The position numbers were made by a program, and so were the translations under genes. Under the pieces are notes generated by a model. The model was not told the DNA's origin. It saw nothing but the letters and a program-made list of their open reading frames with translations, and searched no databases. Of a stretch of DNA of 64,000 nucleotides, positions 27,384 through 37,140 are shown in pieces. The stretch covers positions 62,001-126,000 of the forward strand of contig CAWBME010000011.1 in the NCBI GenBank assembly GCA_963789825.1. Direction: 5' to 3'. Every line of letters starts with the position of its first letter. Position 1 is the first letter of the stretch. The DNA is from PFL42 sp963789825. GTDB taxonomy: Bacteria; Chloroflexota; Anaerolineae; Anaerolineales; E44-bin32.

Positions 27384-27931
27384 CACAGCGCCTCCTCGTC
27401 GGGCAGCAGGATATCCCCCTGCAGCCGGCGCAGCACTTCCCAGGCTTTCTCGGGGGTCATCCGTCCGTAGGTCCGTTCGTTGATCACCATCACCGGGGCC
27501 AGGCTGCACGCACCGACGCAGGCCAATGTCTGCAGCGTGATCAGGCCGTCCTCGGTTGTCTCGTCCTCGCCGATCCCCAGCTTCGCTTCGAGGTGCGCCT
27601 GGATGGTGGACGAGAGGCTGACGTGACAGGCGGTTCCCTTGCAGATGCGGACCTGGTAGCGGCCGGGCGGACTCAGCTTGAACAGGTTGTAGAAGGTGGC
27701 GATGCCGTAGATCTGGCTGAGTGGGAAGCCGAGTTCCAGGGCGGTGTACTGCAGGTGGCGCTGTGGGAGGAAACTGTAGTGCTCCTGAATCTCCTCTAAG
27801 ACCGTGATCAGCGCATCCGCCTTGCCTCGATACCGATCCAGAATCTGCAGCAGCTCCGGCGGTGCAGGCTCAGCCAGTTCATCGCCGGCATAGACATACT
27901 TGCGCATGGGTTTGAGCGCTGGTCGCGGCAT
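27383..27931 (-). CDS. NuoE-like 2Fe-2S subunit
   Basis: A 182-residue thioredoxin-fold protein. Four cysteines of the 2Fe-2S site lie in CKGTACH and LACVGACSLAPV. The helical N-terminus (ALITVLEEIQEHYSFLP) matches NuoE/HoxE. Start at 27931 behind GGAGGTG. First gene of the formate dehydrogenase operon: it partners the NuoF-like protein that follows and transfers electrons between FMN and the catalytic subunit. Confidence 0.93.
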   Translation of the reverse strand: MPRPALKPMRKYVYAGDELAEPAPPELLQILDRYRGKADALITVLEEIQEHYSFLPQRHLQYTALELGFPLSQIYGIATFYNLFKLSPPGRYQVRICKGTACHVSLSSTIQAHLEAKLGIGEDETTEDGLITLQTLACVGACSLAPVMVINERTYGRMTPEKAWEVLRRLQGDILLPDEEAL

Positions 27932-28018
27932 GTCACCGCACCTCCCTTGTGCGACGCTTCACGAACTCGATCGACTCTCGAGGACGGGGAGATCCCCTCA
28001 CCGCCACCCCTCCTGGTG

Positions 28019-28027
28019 ACTATAGCA
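28019..28027 (-). promoter_or_regulatory. Extended -10 promoter of the formate dehydrogenase operon
   Basis: On the minus strand TGC-TATAGT forms an extended -10 element about 88 bases upstream of the NuoE start. There is no good -35 at 17 bases, which is common for extended -10 promoters. A leader of about 80 bases is predicted. Confidence 0.5.
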
Positions 28028-28103
28028 TCAGCCAGCGACCCTTCCCAACCGACATCCGTCACAGAGTGGACAGGAACTGTCGCCCTTCCTGCCGGCAGCC
28101 AAG

Positions 28104-28132
28104 TTGACCGACCACGGCAATGCCTCTACAAT
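28104..28132 (+). promoter_or_regulatory. Promoter giving a probable leaderless kinase mRNA
   Basis: TTGACC (28104-28109), 17 bases, TACAAT (28127-28132), then 6 bases to the ATG at 28139. Transcription starting 6-7 bases after the -10 would begin at or next to the start codon, and no ribosome-binding site is present. Confidence 0.75.
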
Positions 28133-28138
28133 TCCCCC

Positions 28139-30170
28139 ATGCCATACGCCCCCGGTTCTTTCCTCCACCACCAACGCTACCGAATTGAAGCCATGCTTGG
28201 CAAGGGCGGGATGGGCGCCGTCTATCAGGCGTTCGACGAGACTCTCCAGATCCGCGTAGCGGTCAAGGAGAACCTCAACCCCAACCCGGAGGCCGCGCGC
28301 CAGTTCCATCGCGAGGCTTCGTTGCTTGCCGGCCTGCGCCATCCAAACCTGCCGCGCGTCACCGACCATTTCTCCGAGGATGACCGGCAGTACCTGGTGA
28401 TGGACTTCATCGAAGGCGTCGACCTGCACACGCGGGCCAAGGATAGGCCGCCGTCGGTCGAGGAGGTGCTGCGCTGGGCGAATGCCCTGTGTGATGCCCT
28501 CGCCTACCTACACAATCTGACGCCTCCCGTCATCCACCGCGACATCAAACCGGCTAACATCAAGTTGCAGCCTGACGGCACGATCGTTCTGGTCGACTTC
28601 GGCCTGGCCAAGGTCTTCGACCAGCACCAAACGACCACCGGCGCCCGCGGCCTGACCCCCGGCTACTCCCCACCCGAGCAATATGGCGGCACGCGCACCG
28701 ATGCCCGCACCGACCAGTACGCACTGGCCGCCACGATCTACGCCCTGCTCACCGGCCGGTCACCGGCCGACAGCATTGAACGGATGTTGAAGAAGGAAGA
28801 ATTGATCCCGGCCGCGCAGCTGAAACCGGCGGTTCCGGCCCATGTCAGCGCGGCGTTGACCCACGCCCTGGCACTCGAGCCGGACCAGCGCTTCCCCGAC
28901 GTCGCAACCTTCCAGCAGGCGCTGCGCGGCTTGGAACCTGCCCCCACCGTGCGCGTCGGCGGCATGGCGCCGGCCCCAACGGTGCGCGCCGGCGCGCAGC
29001 CTGCAGCCGGGCCCCGATCGCGCCGCTGGATCTGGATCGGCTTGGGTCTGGGCGGCTTGCTGTTGCTCCTCCTGGCCAGCGGCGCAGGCGGCCTGGCCCT
29101 TCTGGCTGGCCTCGGTGGCCGTGGCCCTGCGGCAAGCGCCCCGCCTCTCCCTAGTCTGACGGAGGCCGCCACACTCCCTGTCGTGGCACCGCCCCCAAGC
29201 GCTACGCCGCAACCGAGCCCCACCTTCGAGGCGACGGCGCTCCCCACCGATCCTCCCACCTCGGCGGCCGCCGCCGGCCTGGGCCGAGCGCGCTCGATCG
29301 CCTTCGTCAGCGACCGCGAGGACGGCCGCACGCTGCAGATCTGGCTGATGAACACCGATGGCAGTCAGCCGCGTCAGTTGACCTTCGGACCCGGGGACAA
29401 GACTCAACCGCGCTGGTCCCCCGATGGGTCGCGCCTGCTGTTTGTCGGCCCCGGCGGGCTGGACGCGCAGGGAAATGACCTTGGGCTGGATGTGTGGATG
29501 CTCAACCCGGACGGCTCGGGGATCCAGAACGTCAGCCTGAGTCCCGGCGATGATCTCGATCCCGCCTGGTCCATCGACGGTCAGTGGATCGCCTTCACCA
29601 GCAACCGGATCTCCGAGCTGGACCAGGTCTTCGTCATGCCCTCCACCTGCCTGGATACGCCGGGTGCCTGCCCCGGGCCGAGACCGCGCAACGTGTCGGG
29701 CGGCTATCGCCGTTGAGTCCTTTCCAGCTTGGTCCCCGGACGGGAGCCAGCTGGCCGTGGTCGCCTCGATCAATGGCGCGCCCGGGCGCATCTTCATCCA
29801 TGATCTGGCCGAGCCCGCCGCCGGCACGCCCGCACCGACGCCGGCCCGCTTCGATCGCCGCGACAACATCATCGGCGCCGACCATCTGCGCTGGTCCGGC
29901 GATGGCCAGTTCTTCCTCTATACCTGGCTCCAGCCGACGTCCAACGAGGTGTATCTGGTCACCCTCGCCGACCCGGCATCCCCTCGGAAGATGACCAACA
30001 CCGCCGGCAACAAGGAACCTGCGCTGTCACCCGACGGCGCATATATTGCCTTCACCTCCACCCGCGACCAGAACCCGGAGGTGTACATGATGACGGCCAG
30101 CGGTGCAGACGAAGTCAACCTGACCAACCTGCCAACCGCTCGCGACATACAGCCTGACTGGCAACCATGA
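28139..30170 (+). CDS. Ser/Thr protein kinase with C-terminal TolB-type repeats, apparent one-base frameshift
   Basis: A 676-residue protein after removal of one base near 29705 (GGC-T-ATC). Kinase domain: GKGGMGAVYQAFD loop, VAVKEN lysine, HRDIKPANI catalytic loop, VDFGLAKV, TPGYSPPEQYG. Membrane helix at roughly residues 300-325 (WIWIGLGLGGLLLLLL), Pro/Thr/Ala linker, then WD40-like TolB repeats outside the cell (IAFVSDRED, DPAWSIDGQWIAFTSN, ESFPAWSPDGSQLA, EPALSPDGAYIAFTS). The last repeats are in the shifted frame. A PknB-like transmembrane kinase with a beta-propeller sensor. Leaderless promoter directly upstream. Confidence 0.9.
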
Positions 30171-30281
30171 GCGCGCGGCCCCCTGCCCGACCCAGGGCCT
30201 GACACTCTTCCCTGGATCCCTGCGCAAGTGCCTCGCGCCGCCCGTGGCGGCGGGGCGTTCCGTGATATCCTGCCCGACAGC

Positions 30282-31421
30282 ATGCAGATCCTCGCTGTCG
30301 ACATCGGCACAGGCACTCAGGACATCCTGCTCCTGCGCCCGGGGCTGGCACTGGAGAACGCCTTCAAGCTGGTCATGCCCTCGCCGACCATGATTATTCG
30401 CCGCCGGCTGCAGCAGGCCACACTGCGCAGGGAGGGCGTGCTGCTAAGCGGGGTGATGATGGGCGGCGGCCCGTGCCACTGGGCGGCCGAGGATCATCTG
30501 CGCGCCGGCCTCCCGCTGTTTGCGACCCCCGAGGCGGCCCGTACCTTCAATGACGACTTGGACTGGGTCGAGCGCGAGATGGGTGTCCGCTTGGTGGCCC
30601 CAGACGAAGCCGAACGCCTCTCGGGCTTGAGCGAGATCCCGCTGACCGACTTCGATCTGCCGGCGCTGCGACGGGCGCTGCAAGCCTTCGGCCTGGTGCT
30701 CGACCCTGCGGCCGTCGCCGTTGCCGTCTTCGACCATGGCGCAGCACCGCCCGACATCTCAGACCGGCAATTCCGCTTCGACTATCTGGCATCCCACATC
30801 CTGCAGCACAATCGCCTGACCGCGTTTGCCCACCTTTCCAAAGACATCCCCGCGAGCATGACCCGCATGCAGGCCGTGGCCCAGTCCGCCAGGGAGCTCG
30901 ACTGCCCCCTGCTCCTCATGGACACGGCTCCGGCTGCGGTGCTCGGCGCCACGTTCGATCCCTCTGTCACCCTCCAACCCAGGCAACTGATCGCCAATGT
31001 CGGGAACTTCCATACGCTCGCCTTCCGGCTCGGCCCGCAGGGTATCGAAGGCGTGTTCGAGCATCACACCGGGCTGATCAACCGCTCACGCCTGGAGCAT
31101 CTGCTGCTCGCCCTCGCCGACACGACGCTTACCTGTCGGGAGGTGTTCGATGACCACGGGCACGGGGCCTGGCTGCGCTCGGGAGTCCCCGCCTGGCGCC
31201 TCGGGCCCGACGCCTCCCTGATCGTTACCGGCCCACGGCGCGGAATGCTCACCCCATCGGCTCTGCAGCCCCACCTGGCGGTGCCCTTCGGAGACATGAT
31301 GCTGGCCGGTTGCTTTGGTCTCGTGGCAGCAATGGCTGATCACCTGCCCGACCTGGCCGAGCCGATCCTCACCTCCCTCGCTGGCCGGACAGCGGACCGG
31401 GCACCCTGGGAGCTCGAATAG
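30282..31421 (+). CDS. DUF1786 family protein (ASKHA-like)
   Basis: A 379-residue protein. The N-terminus MQILAVDIGTGTQDILL is a phosphate-binding loop of the sugar kinase/Hsp70 type, and the length and motifs LLLMDTAPAAVLGA and ANVGNFHTLAF fit DUF1786, which databases loosely label pyruvate-formate-lyase-activating. The latter label is not supported by any radical-SAM cysteine motif here. Function unknown. The ATG at 30282 is preferred over an upstream GTG because it starts the conserved motif. Confidence 0.75.
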   Translation: MQILAVDIGTGTQDILLLRPGLALENAFKLVMPSPTMIIRRRLQQATLRREGVLLSGVMMGGGPCHWAAEDHLRAGLPLFATPEAARTFNDDLDWVEREMGVRLVAPDEAERLSGLSEIPLTDFDLPALRRALQAFGLVLDPAAVAVAVFDHGAAPPDISDRQFRFDYLASHILQHNRLTAFAHLSKDIPASMTRMQAVAQSARELDCPLLLMDTAPAAVLGATFDPSVTLQPRQLIANVGNFHTLAFRLGPQGIEGVFEHHTGLINRSRLEHLLLALADTTLTCREVFDDHGHGAWLRSGVPAWRLGPDASLIVTGPRRGMLTPSALQPHLAVPFGDMMLAGCFGLVAAMADHLPDLAEPILTSLAGRTADRAPWELE

Positions 31422-31549
31422 CCGCCCAATTTCAGCCTGGGTCATGCCCCGAATGTCCCCCGTCCTGCCCTGCTTGCCCCGAAGCTGAACCGTTGTAGAC
31501 TGAGGCGCTTGCTCGCCGCCCCACGCACAAACGGAGAAGGAGGAGATCG

Positions 31550-32929
31550 ATGCACAGCAGCCGTGTCCGCGCTTTCGCCCTCGGGTTGTCCGCACTCGCA
31601 CTCGTGGCCCTCAGCTGCAACGTGACGGGGGCCGCGCCCTCGATCGATGTCGCGGTCGCCCTGACCCAGACCCAGGCCGCCGTCGCGACGCAGGCCGGCC
31701 AGCCGGCTGCGCCGGAAGCGGTCACCCCAGAAGCGCCGGCAGACACCGCTGTCCCCGAGGCGACGGCCACCGAGACCCTCGAGCCCTCTCCCACCACCCG
31801 CCCACCGGTGGTGCACACCGCGCAGCCTGGCAACCCGGGCGGCGCCACCAACTTCGTCTACGACCGCTCGTCCAAGACGCTGGCCAACGAGCGCCGGGCG
31901 ATCGGCGATGACTACACCCGCAACTGGCTGGAGCGACCGTTCTCGGCCGACGCCATGGACTACCAGGCACACCTCGATCTGACCCGGGTCGAGTACGCCG
32001 TGGGCGCACCCTGGATCTACTTCACGCTCTTCGTCGAAGGACTGCCCCCTGAGGGCAGCACCGCCGCCTACGCCATCGAGATCGATATGGACAAGGACGG
32101 GCGCGGGGATTGGCTGATCGCCGGCGAAGCCCCACCCGACTCGAACTGGACGACCGACGGCGTGCGGGCTTATCGCGACACAAACAACGATGTGGGCGCC
32201 AGCCGCCCGATGGTTACCGATGCGCCGGTCACCACCGGCACCGGCTACGACGAACTGGTCTTCGATGAGGGCTACGGAACCGACCCGGACGCGGCCTGGA
32301 TCCGGCGTGCTCCCAGCGGCGCCTCCGAGATCGAGATCGCCGTCAAGAATTCCTTGATCGGCCAGTACGGGGAGTTCCTGTGGGGCGGCTGGACGGACGA
32401 AGGCGTCCAGAATCCGGCCTGGTCCGACTACCACGACCGGTTCACATTGGCCGAGGCGGGCTCCCCCGCCAGTGACAGCAGCAACTACCCGCTGAAGGCC
32501 GTCTCCGCAGTTGACAGCACCTGCCGCTGGGGCGCGGGCTTCACGCCCGAGGCCGACGACCCGGGCGTCTGCCCGGTGCCGCCAACGCCCACACCCGAGC
32601 CGATCGGTTCGATCTCCGGCACAATCACGATCGTCGGAGGCGTTTTCAACAGCGGCAAGGTCAAGCTCGGCCAGGGAACGTGTTCTTCCTCCGGCTTCAA
32701 GTCCACCAATGCGGGTTCAAGCGGTGCCTACAGCTTCGACCGGGCTACCGGCCGGGAACTACTGCGTGACGGTCGACTATGGATCGATCGATAGTAAGGG
32801 CCCCTACGGCCTGGATCCGACGAACCCCGACTTCCCGCCAGGCGATAGACCCGTACCGGGGTGTTACTCTCGGCGCCGAATGAAGCCAAGAGCGGCGTGA
32901 ACTTCACCTTCGTGGTAATCGTCGGCTAG
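31550..32929 (+). CDS. Secreted lipoprotein with two apparent indels near the C-terminus
   Basis: A 459-residue lipoprotein after correction of two indels (an extra base near 32740, a missing one near 32855). Signal peptide with lipobox ALVALSC, Ala/Pro/Thr linker to about residue 100, then an extracellular domain with no family I recognise. Motifs include EIDMDKDGRGDWL (calcium-loop-like) and EIAVKNSLIGQYGEFLWGGWTDEG. The C-terminus SISGTITIVGG to LPAGNYCVTVDYGSID resembles a Cna-B-type fold. Strong ribosome-binding site GGAGGAG before the ATG. Ends at a bidirectional terminator. Confidence 0.82.
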
Positions 32930-32948
32930 CGCCAAGCGCCAGCCCAAC

Positions 32949-32980
32949 AAAAGAGCCCGGGGAGACCCCCGGGCTCTTTT
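32949..32980. terminator. Bidirectional intrinsic terminator
   Basis: A perfect 14-base stem AAAAGAGCCCGGGG / CCCCGGGCTCTTTT around a 4-base loop. It lies between the convergent lipoprotein (+) and PBP-like gene (-) and carries T-runs in both directions. Confidence 0.93.
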
Positions 32981-32997
32981 CACTCTCGATGCCTCGC

Positions 32998-35862
32998 TCA
33001 AGGCGCGATCGTAATCAAGACCTCCTGGCTGGCCGCCATGTTGCCCGCCAGGTCGGTGGCACGCACGGACAGCCGGTGCTCACCCGCTGCCAGCCGTTCG
33101 AGCCGCGTCGAGAACGGCGCCCGCTCCAAGCGCACCACCACTTTGCCATCGACCAGCATCTCGACTGCGGTGATCCCAACCTCGTCCTTCACACGAGCTT
33201 CGAACACCACGGGCTCGCCCGGCATCAGCGTCCCGCCCTCGGCCGGCGTGAGGATCTCGATCTCAGGCGCGGCGTTGTCCACGGTCACCGGAATTGCCGC
33301 CGTGTGCAGCGTTCCATCGCGCGCCACAACCACCAACTGCAGCGTCTGCAGTCCATCCATGCCTGAGGTGTCCCAGCGCCCTAGCTCGCCCGAGGCCACA
33401 GCGCTCGCCCGATCCTCTCCGATCTGAATCCATTCTGTTGGATTCAAACCCCGACCGACCTGCAGCCGAGAGAAGTTGAGATCCGGGTCATCCGCTTCCC
33501 CGGCCACGGTGACGTCGCCGCTCACATAGGCAAATGGCACGGGCGAGGTAATCCTCACGCCACCCTCTCCCGGACTGACCTCGATCAGCGTGTCGTATTC
33601 CTTCGGCGGCGGCTCAAGTCCGGCTGATTCGGCCCACGCCGCTGCCTCGGGCGGCGGCACGAGAAACACACGCTCCTCGACCAGCCTGGCCGGGGTGTAC
33701 AGCGTGGCGAGCTTGCCGGTCTCCCGATTCACGCGGTAAGGCTGATACAGCGTGTCATAGTGCGTGGGCTCGGTTCCCTGAAGAAAGAGCTCACGCACGA
33801 CGGTCGGGCAATAGACGGTTGGCAGCATGCCCGAGGGATCGCACACCTCGACTTGACTGACCTCGGGAGGGGTCGGCCAGCTGTCTCTGGGCAGCGAGGC
33901 GTGGGCATAGCGCAACAAGGCATGCCAGACGGCTGCCGCCCCGTTGAGGGGATCGATCGAGCGCATCGGGCTGCCGTCGCTGTTCCCCAGCCAAACGCCG
34001 ATCACGCGGTCGGGGGTGAACCCGAAGGCCCAGCTGTCGGCAGATCCGGCATTGGCGCCGGCCGTGACGCCCGCCGGTCGATCCACTTCAAACGGGTTCG
34101 ACCGTCCAAACCCCGCCCAGCGAGCGGAGTTGTCCGCCAGCATGTCGATCATCAGATAGGCCAACGCCGGGCTGAGCACGGAGCGGGTTTCGGGCTGGTA
34201 GGTGTACACGATCCCCTGGACTGGATCGGTGACCGTCAGCAGGGCGCTTGGCTGCAATTCTTCGAGCGTGTCGCCCTCTACCTGCCCACCCAAGGTCCCC
34301 ACCATCCGACCGGCGGCGCCAAGAATCGCATAGCCCTTCGCCAGGTCGAGCAGCGACGGCCTGGCACGATCGAGCGCGGCCGCCGCCTGGGACTCCGGCA
34401 GCACGCCCATCGAGCGCGCAGTACGCAGGACATTCTCCGCCCCCACACGGTCGAGCAGGTAGGAAGTGGCGCCGGCAAACCCGCTGGCCAACGCCGAGCG
34501 CAACCTGACGGGGCCACGGTAGCCGGCTGCCGGCTGTTCTGGGCTCTCCCCGACGGGGACATCCAAGAGCATCGTGGCCGGGGTGTAGCCGCGCGCCAGC
34601 GCTGTCAGGTAGATCAACGGGTCAAGAGACTGGGCCGGCAGCTCTGGCAGCGTAGCTTCTCCGGCCAGCGCCAGCACTTCCCCGCGCTGTGGATCCAGCA
34701 CGATCACGCTCCCGGAGGAGACCTGATGGTCGACCTGGACGTCGCCAGGTCGCAGGGTCGGCAGCAGCCCGGCGGCAAGGCACGCCTGTCCATCGGCTGC
34801 CGCCTGGACATAGGTGGGCGCCTCACCGGCCAGTCGACCCAGATGGGTGGTGAGCACGCACTCCGCCTGTCGCTGGAGATCAGCGTCCGCCGTCGTCAGG
34901 ATGCGCAGACCGCTGCGCGCCAGCACCGTCTCACCGAATCGCTCGCGAGCCTGATCGAGCGCGAACCAGGCAATATCCGGTGCCTGGATCGCCTCCCGCA
35001 CCGGCGACCCGCTGGCGCTCACGCTGGATCGCTGGGCATCCTGGATCTGGGCGGCATCGGCCCATCCCAGGGCGAGCATCTGTTGCAGCGTCTGCTCACC
35101 AGCCTGGCGCGCCGCCTCCGGGGCATCCATCGGATTCCGCTCCGGCCGCTCCGGGATGGCAGCCAGGATGGCGCTCTCGGCCAGACTCAGTTCGTTGGCG
35201 TGTTTGCCGAAGTACACCAGCGCCGCGGCGTCGATGCCAAAAGCGAAATTCCCGTAGTTGGCAGTGTTGATGTACCACTCAAGCAACTGCTCCGGACTGT
35301 GACGATCGACCAGACGTGAGGCCAGGTAGTCCCTGCGCAGCCGCTGCATCCAGCCGGGGAAACGCACATCGGTCAGCGGCTGCAGTTGGGTTGCGGCAAG
35401 GTAGGTGGCGAGCCCAGGGCGGTCGGGAGCACCAGCCAGGGCGGCTAGCCAATCCGGGCGTTCCGCCTGCACCGCATCAGCGGCAATGCCGTTGCGTGCC
35501 AACGAGGCAAAGAGGAAGGGAACCTGGCCGCTCGCCAGGCTGCTGCCGTCGACCCGGATCCAGCGCGCATCCGCCGCCGCCGGGTGCTCGCCAGTCAGCA
35601 GCCGGACGGTACCCGAGCGGTCCCACAGTTCGACGGGCCTGAACCCGCCGGTTCCGGGGGAGAGGCTGAGCTCCAGCGCTTCGACCTGGGGCAGTCCTTC
35701 GCTGACCGCCACCGCGGCCTGCGCCGCCTGGATCACAGGCAGGCCGAGCGAAATCCCCAGCGCCCCAAGCGCCGCAAGCGCCAGGATGCCTATCCGGCCC
35801 ACCCCTTGGCGGTGCACCGCTCGCAGTCTGCGCCGGCGGACGATCAGGCTGGGCTTGACCAT
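32998..35862 (-). CDS. Class A penicillin-binding protein homologue (PBP1C-like) lacking catalytic motifs
   Basis: A 954-residue protein: membrane anchor (about residues 25-45), GT51-like domain, transpeptidase-like domain, C-terminal Ig-like beta domains (VRITSPVPFAYVSGDV, APEIEILTPAEGG). The GT51 fold is recognisable only by its third motif (EWYINTANYGNFAFGIDAAALVYFGK written here in part: EWYINTANYG, AALVYFGK). The EDxxF..H and GxSTITQQ motifs carrying the catalytic Glu are absent. In the transpeptidase the SxxK position reads QSLDPL, the SxN region reads SGFAG, and KTG reads VTAG. So both active sites look lost, while the framework (FTPDRVIGVWLGNSDGSPM) is conserved. The likely role is structural or regulatory. 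Confidence 0.85.
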   Translation of the reverse strand: MVKPSLIVRRRRLRAVHRQGVGRIGILALAALGALGISLGLPVIQAAQAAVAVSEGLPQVEALELSLSPGTGGFRPVELWDRSGTVRLLTGEHPAAADARWIRVDGSSLASGQVPFLFASLARNGIAADAVQAERPDWLAALAGAPDRPGLATYLAATQLQPLTDVRFPGWMQRLRRDYLASRLVDRHSPEQLLEWYINTANYGNFAFGIDAAALVYFGKHANELSLAESAILAAIPERPERNPMDAPEAARQAGEQTLQQMLALGWADAAQIQDAQRSSVSASGSPVREAIQAPDIAWFALDQARERFGETVLARSGLRILTTADADLQRQAECVLTTHLGRLAGEAPTYVQAAADGQACLAAGLLPTLRPGDVQVDHQVSSGSVIVLDPQRGEVLALAGEATLPELPAQSLDPLIYLTALARGYTPATMLLDVPVGESPEQPAAGYRGPVRLRSALASGFAGATSYLLDRVGAENVLRTARSMGVLPESQAAAALDRARPSLLDLAKGYAILGAAGRMVGTLGGQVEGDTLEELQPSALLTVTDPVQGIVYTYQPETRSVLSPALAYLMIDMLADNSARWAGFGRSNPFEVDRPAGVTAGANAGSADSWAFGFTPDRVIGVWLGNSDGSPMRSIDPLNGAAAVWHALLRYAHASLPRDSWPTPPEVSQVEVCDPSGMLPTVYCPTVVRELFLQGTEPTHYDTLYQPYRVNRETGKLATLYTPARLVEERVFLVPPPEAAAWAESAGLEPPPKEYDTLIEVSPGEGGVRITSPVPFAYVSGDVTVAGEADDPDLNFSRLQVGRGLNPTEWIQIGEDRASAVASGELGRWDTSGMDGLQTLQLVVVARDGTLHTAAIPVTVDNAAPEIEILTPAEGGTLMPGEPVVFEARVKDEVGITAVEMLVDGKVVVRLERAPFSTRLERLAAGEHRLSVRATDLAGNMAASQEVLITIAP

Positions 35863-35868
35863 GCTTCG

Positions 35869-35874
35869 ATTCTA
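35869..35874 (-). promoter_or_regulatory. -10 element giving a short or leaderless transcript of the PBP-like gene
   Basis: TAGAAT on the minus strand ends 6 bases before the ATG at 35862, and there is no ribosome-binding site. No clear -35. Confidence 0.5.
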
Positions 35875-35956
35875 TTCTCTCGCTGGATGAAGCCGAGGAC
35901 TGCAAGTCCCATGCCCGGTGCCCACTGCGGCGAACCGCCTTGCCGACCGCTCAGCT

Positions 35957-36925
35957 TCAAGCCTCCGGCCGAGGCTGGTTACCCAAGATGGCCTCGATCT
36001 CGTCTTGCACCGCCTGCGTCAGGAGTGCCGGAACGTCAATCGCCAGCAAGTTCTCCTCTACCTGCGCCGCCCGGGTCGCCCCGGTGATCACGCTGGTGAT
36101 CTGCGGCAGCCGCAGCAACCAGCCGATGGCCAGCTGTGGCAGCGTCACACCCAACCCGTCGGCCACCTTCTGCAGGCGACGAGTCTTCTCCAGGTTGTCC
36201 TCGGTGAGGATCCCCTTCAGCCAGGCGTACTTGCGCAGCGAAAGGCGTGCGCCCTCGGCGGAGGAATCGCCGTACTTCCCGCTGAGCAACCCGGATCGCA
36301 ACGGACTCCAGGTCACCAAGCCCAACCCGAGGTCGTTGGCAGCTTGCACCAGTTCGTCTTCGACGATCCGGCGCACGAACAAGTTGTAGTGCGGCTGCTC
36401 GACCATCGGGGGGAAGTGCCCTCCCGCTCGCGCCAGGCCATGCGCCTGGGCGATCTGTCCTGCGCGCCATTCCGATGTTCCCCAATACAGGATCTTGCCC
36501 TGATGGACGAGGTCGTCCATCGCCCGCACCGTCTCCTCCACCGGCGTCTCGGGGTCGAACCGATGGCAGAAGTACAGATCCAGGTAGTCCGTCCCCAGGC
36601 GCTTGAGCGAGGCATGGCACGAATCGAAGACATGTTTGCGCGACAGGCCGCGGCCATTGACGCCGGGCATCGTCTGCCAGAACACCTTGCTCGAGATCAC
36701 CAGGCTTGCGCGTGGCAGCTCCCGAATGACCTCTCCCATCACGCTCTCGGCCCGCCCCTCGGCGTAGATGTCGGCGTTGTCGAAGAAGTTGACGCCGGAA
36801 TCGTAGGCCCTCAGGAAGACCTCCCGGGCCGTCTGGTTGTCGATCTGGTCGCCGAAGGTGATCCAGGCCCCCAGGGAAACCTCGCTGAGTTTCAGGCCCG
36901 TCCGCCCCATTGTGCGATAGTTCAT
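35957..36925 (-). CDS. Aldo/keto reductase, Kv-beta/YghZ type
   Basis: A 322-residue NADPH-dependent TIM-barrel enzyme. Tetrad: Asp and Tyr in FFDNADIYAEGRAE, Lys in VISSKVF, His in LYFCHRFD. Cofactor-binding end: SPLRSGLLSGKYG and SVITGATRAAQVEENL. The sequence matches the voltage-gated-potassium-channel-beta-like AKR subgroup, which reduces carbonyls such as methylglyoxal in bacteria. No regulator or partner gene adjacent, although the PBP-like gene shares the strand. Confidence 0.92.
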   Translation of the reverse strand: MNYRTMGRTGLKLSEVSLGAWITFGDQIDNQTAREVFLRAYDSGVNFFDNADIYAEGRAESVMGEVIRELPRASLVISSKVFWQTMPGVNGRGLSRKHVFDSCHASLKRLGTDYLDLYFCHRFDPETPVEETVRAMDDLVHQGKILYWGTSEWRAGQIAQAHGLARAGGHFPPMVEQPHYNLFVRRIVEDELVQAANDLGLGLVTWSPLRSGLLSGKYGDSSAEGARLSLRKYAWLKGILTEDNLEKTRRLQKVADGLGVTLPQLAIGWLLRLPQITSVITGATRAAQVEENLLAIDVPALLTQAVQDEIEAILGNQPRPEA

Positions 36926-37140
36926 GCAGTTGCTCCTTGGCCGGGTCCGGTAGATGCCCCAGGCGGAACGGCCAACAGTACCAGAGGATTATACCCACCG
37001 GGTCAGTGGCGACCCCTATACTCAGAGATGGCCGCGCGCGCCGGGTAGCCGCCGGCAACTGCCGCCGCGCCATCCCCAGACCGCTGTCCGCCGCCCATTC
37101 GAGGTGCAGGCTGGCTGCGGCGCCGCCGAAGGAGGATACG

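Noticed and set aside
30282..31421. Pyruvate-formate-lyase-activating enzyme
   Set aside because: There is no radical-SAM CxxxCxxC motif; the protein resembles DUF1786 with a sugar-kinase-like phosphate loop.
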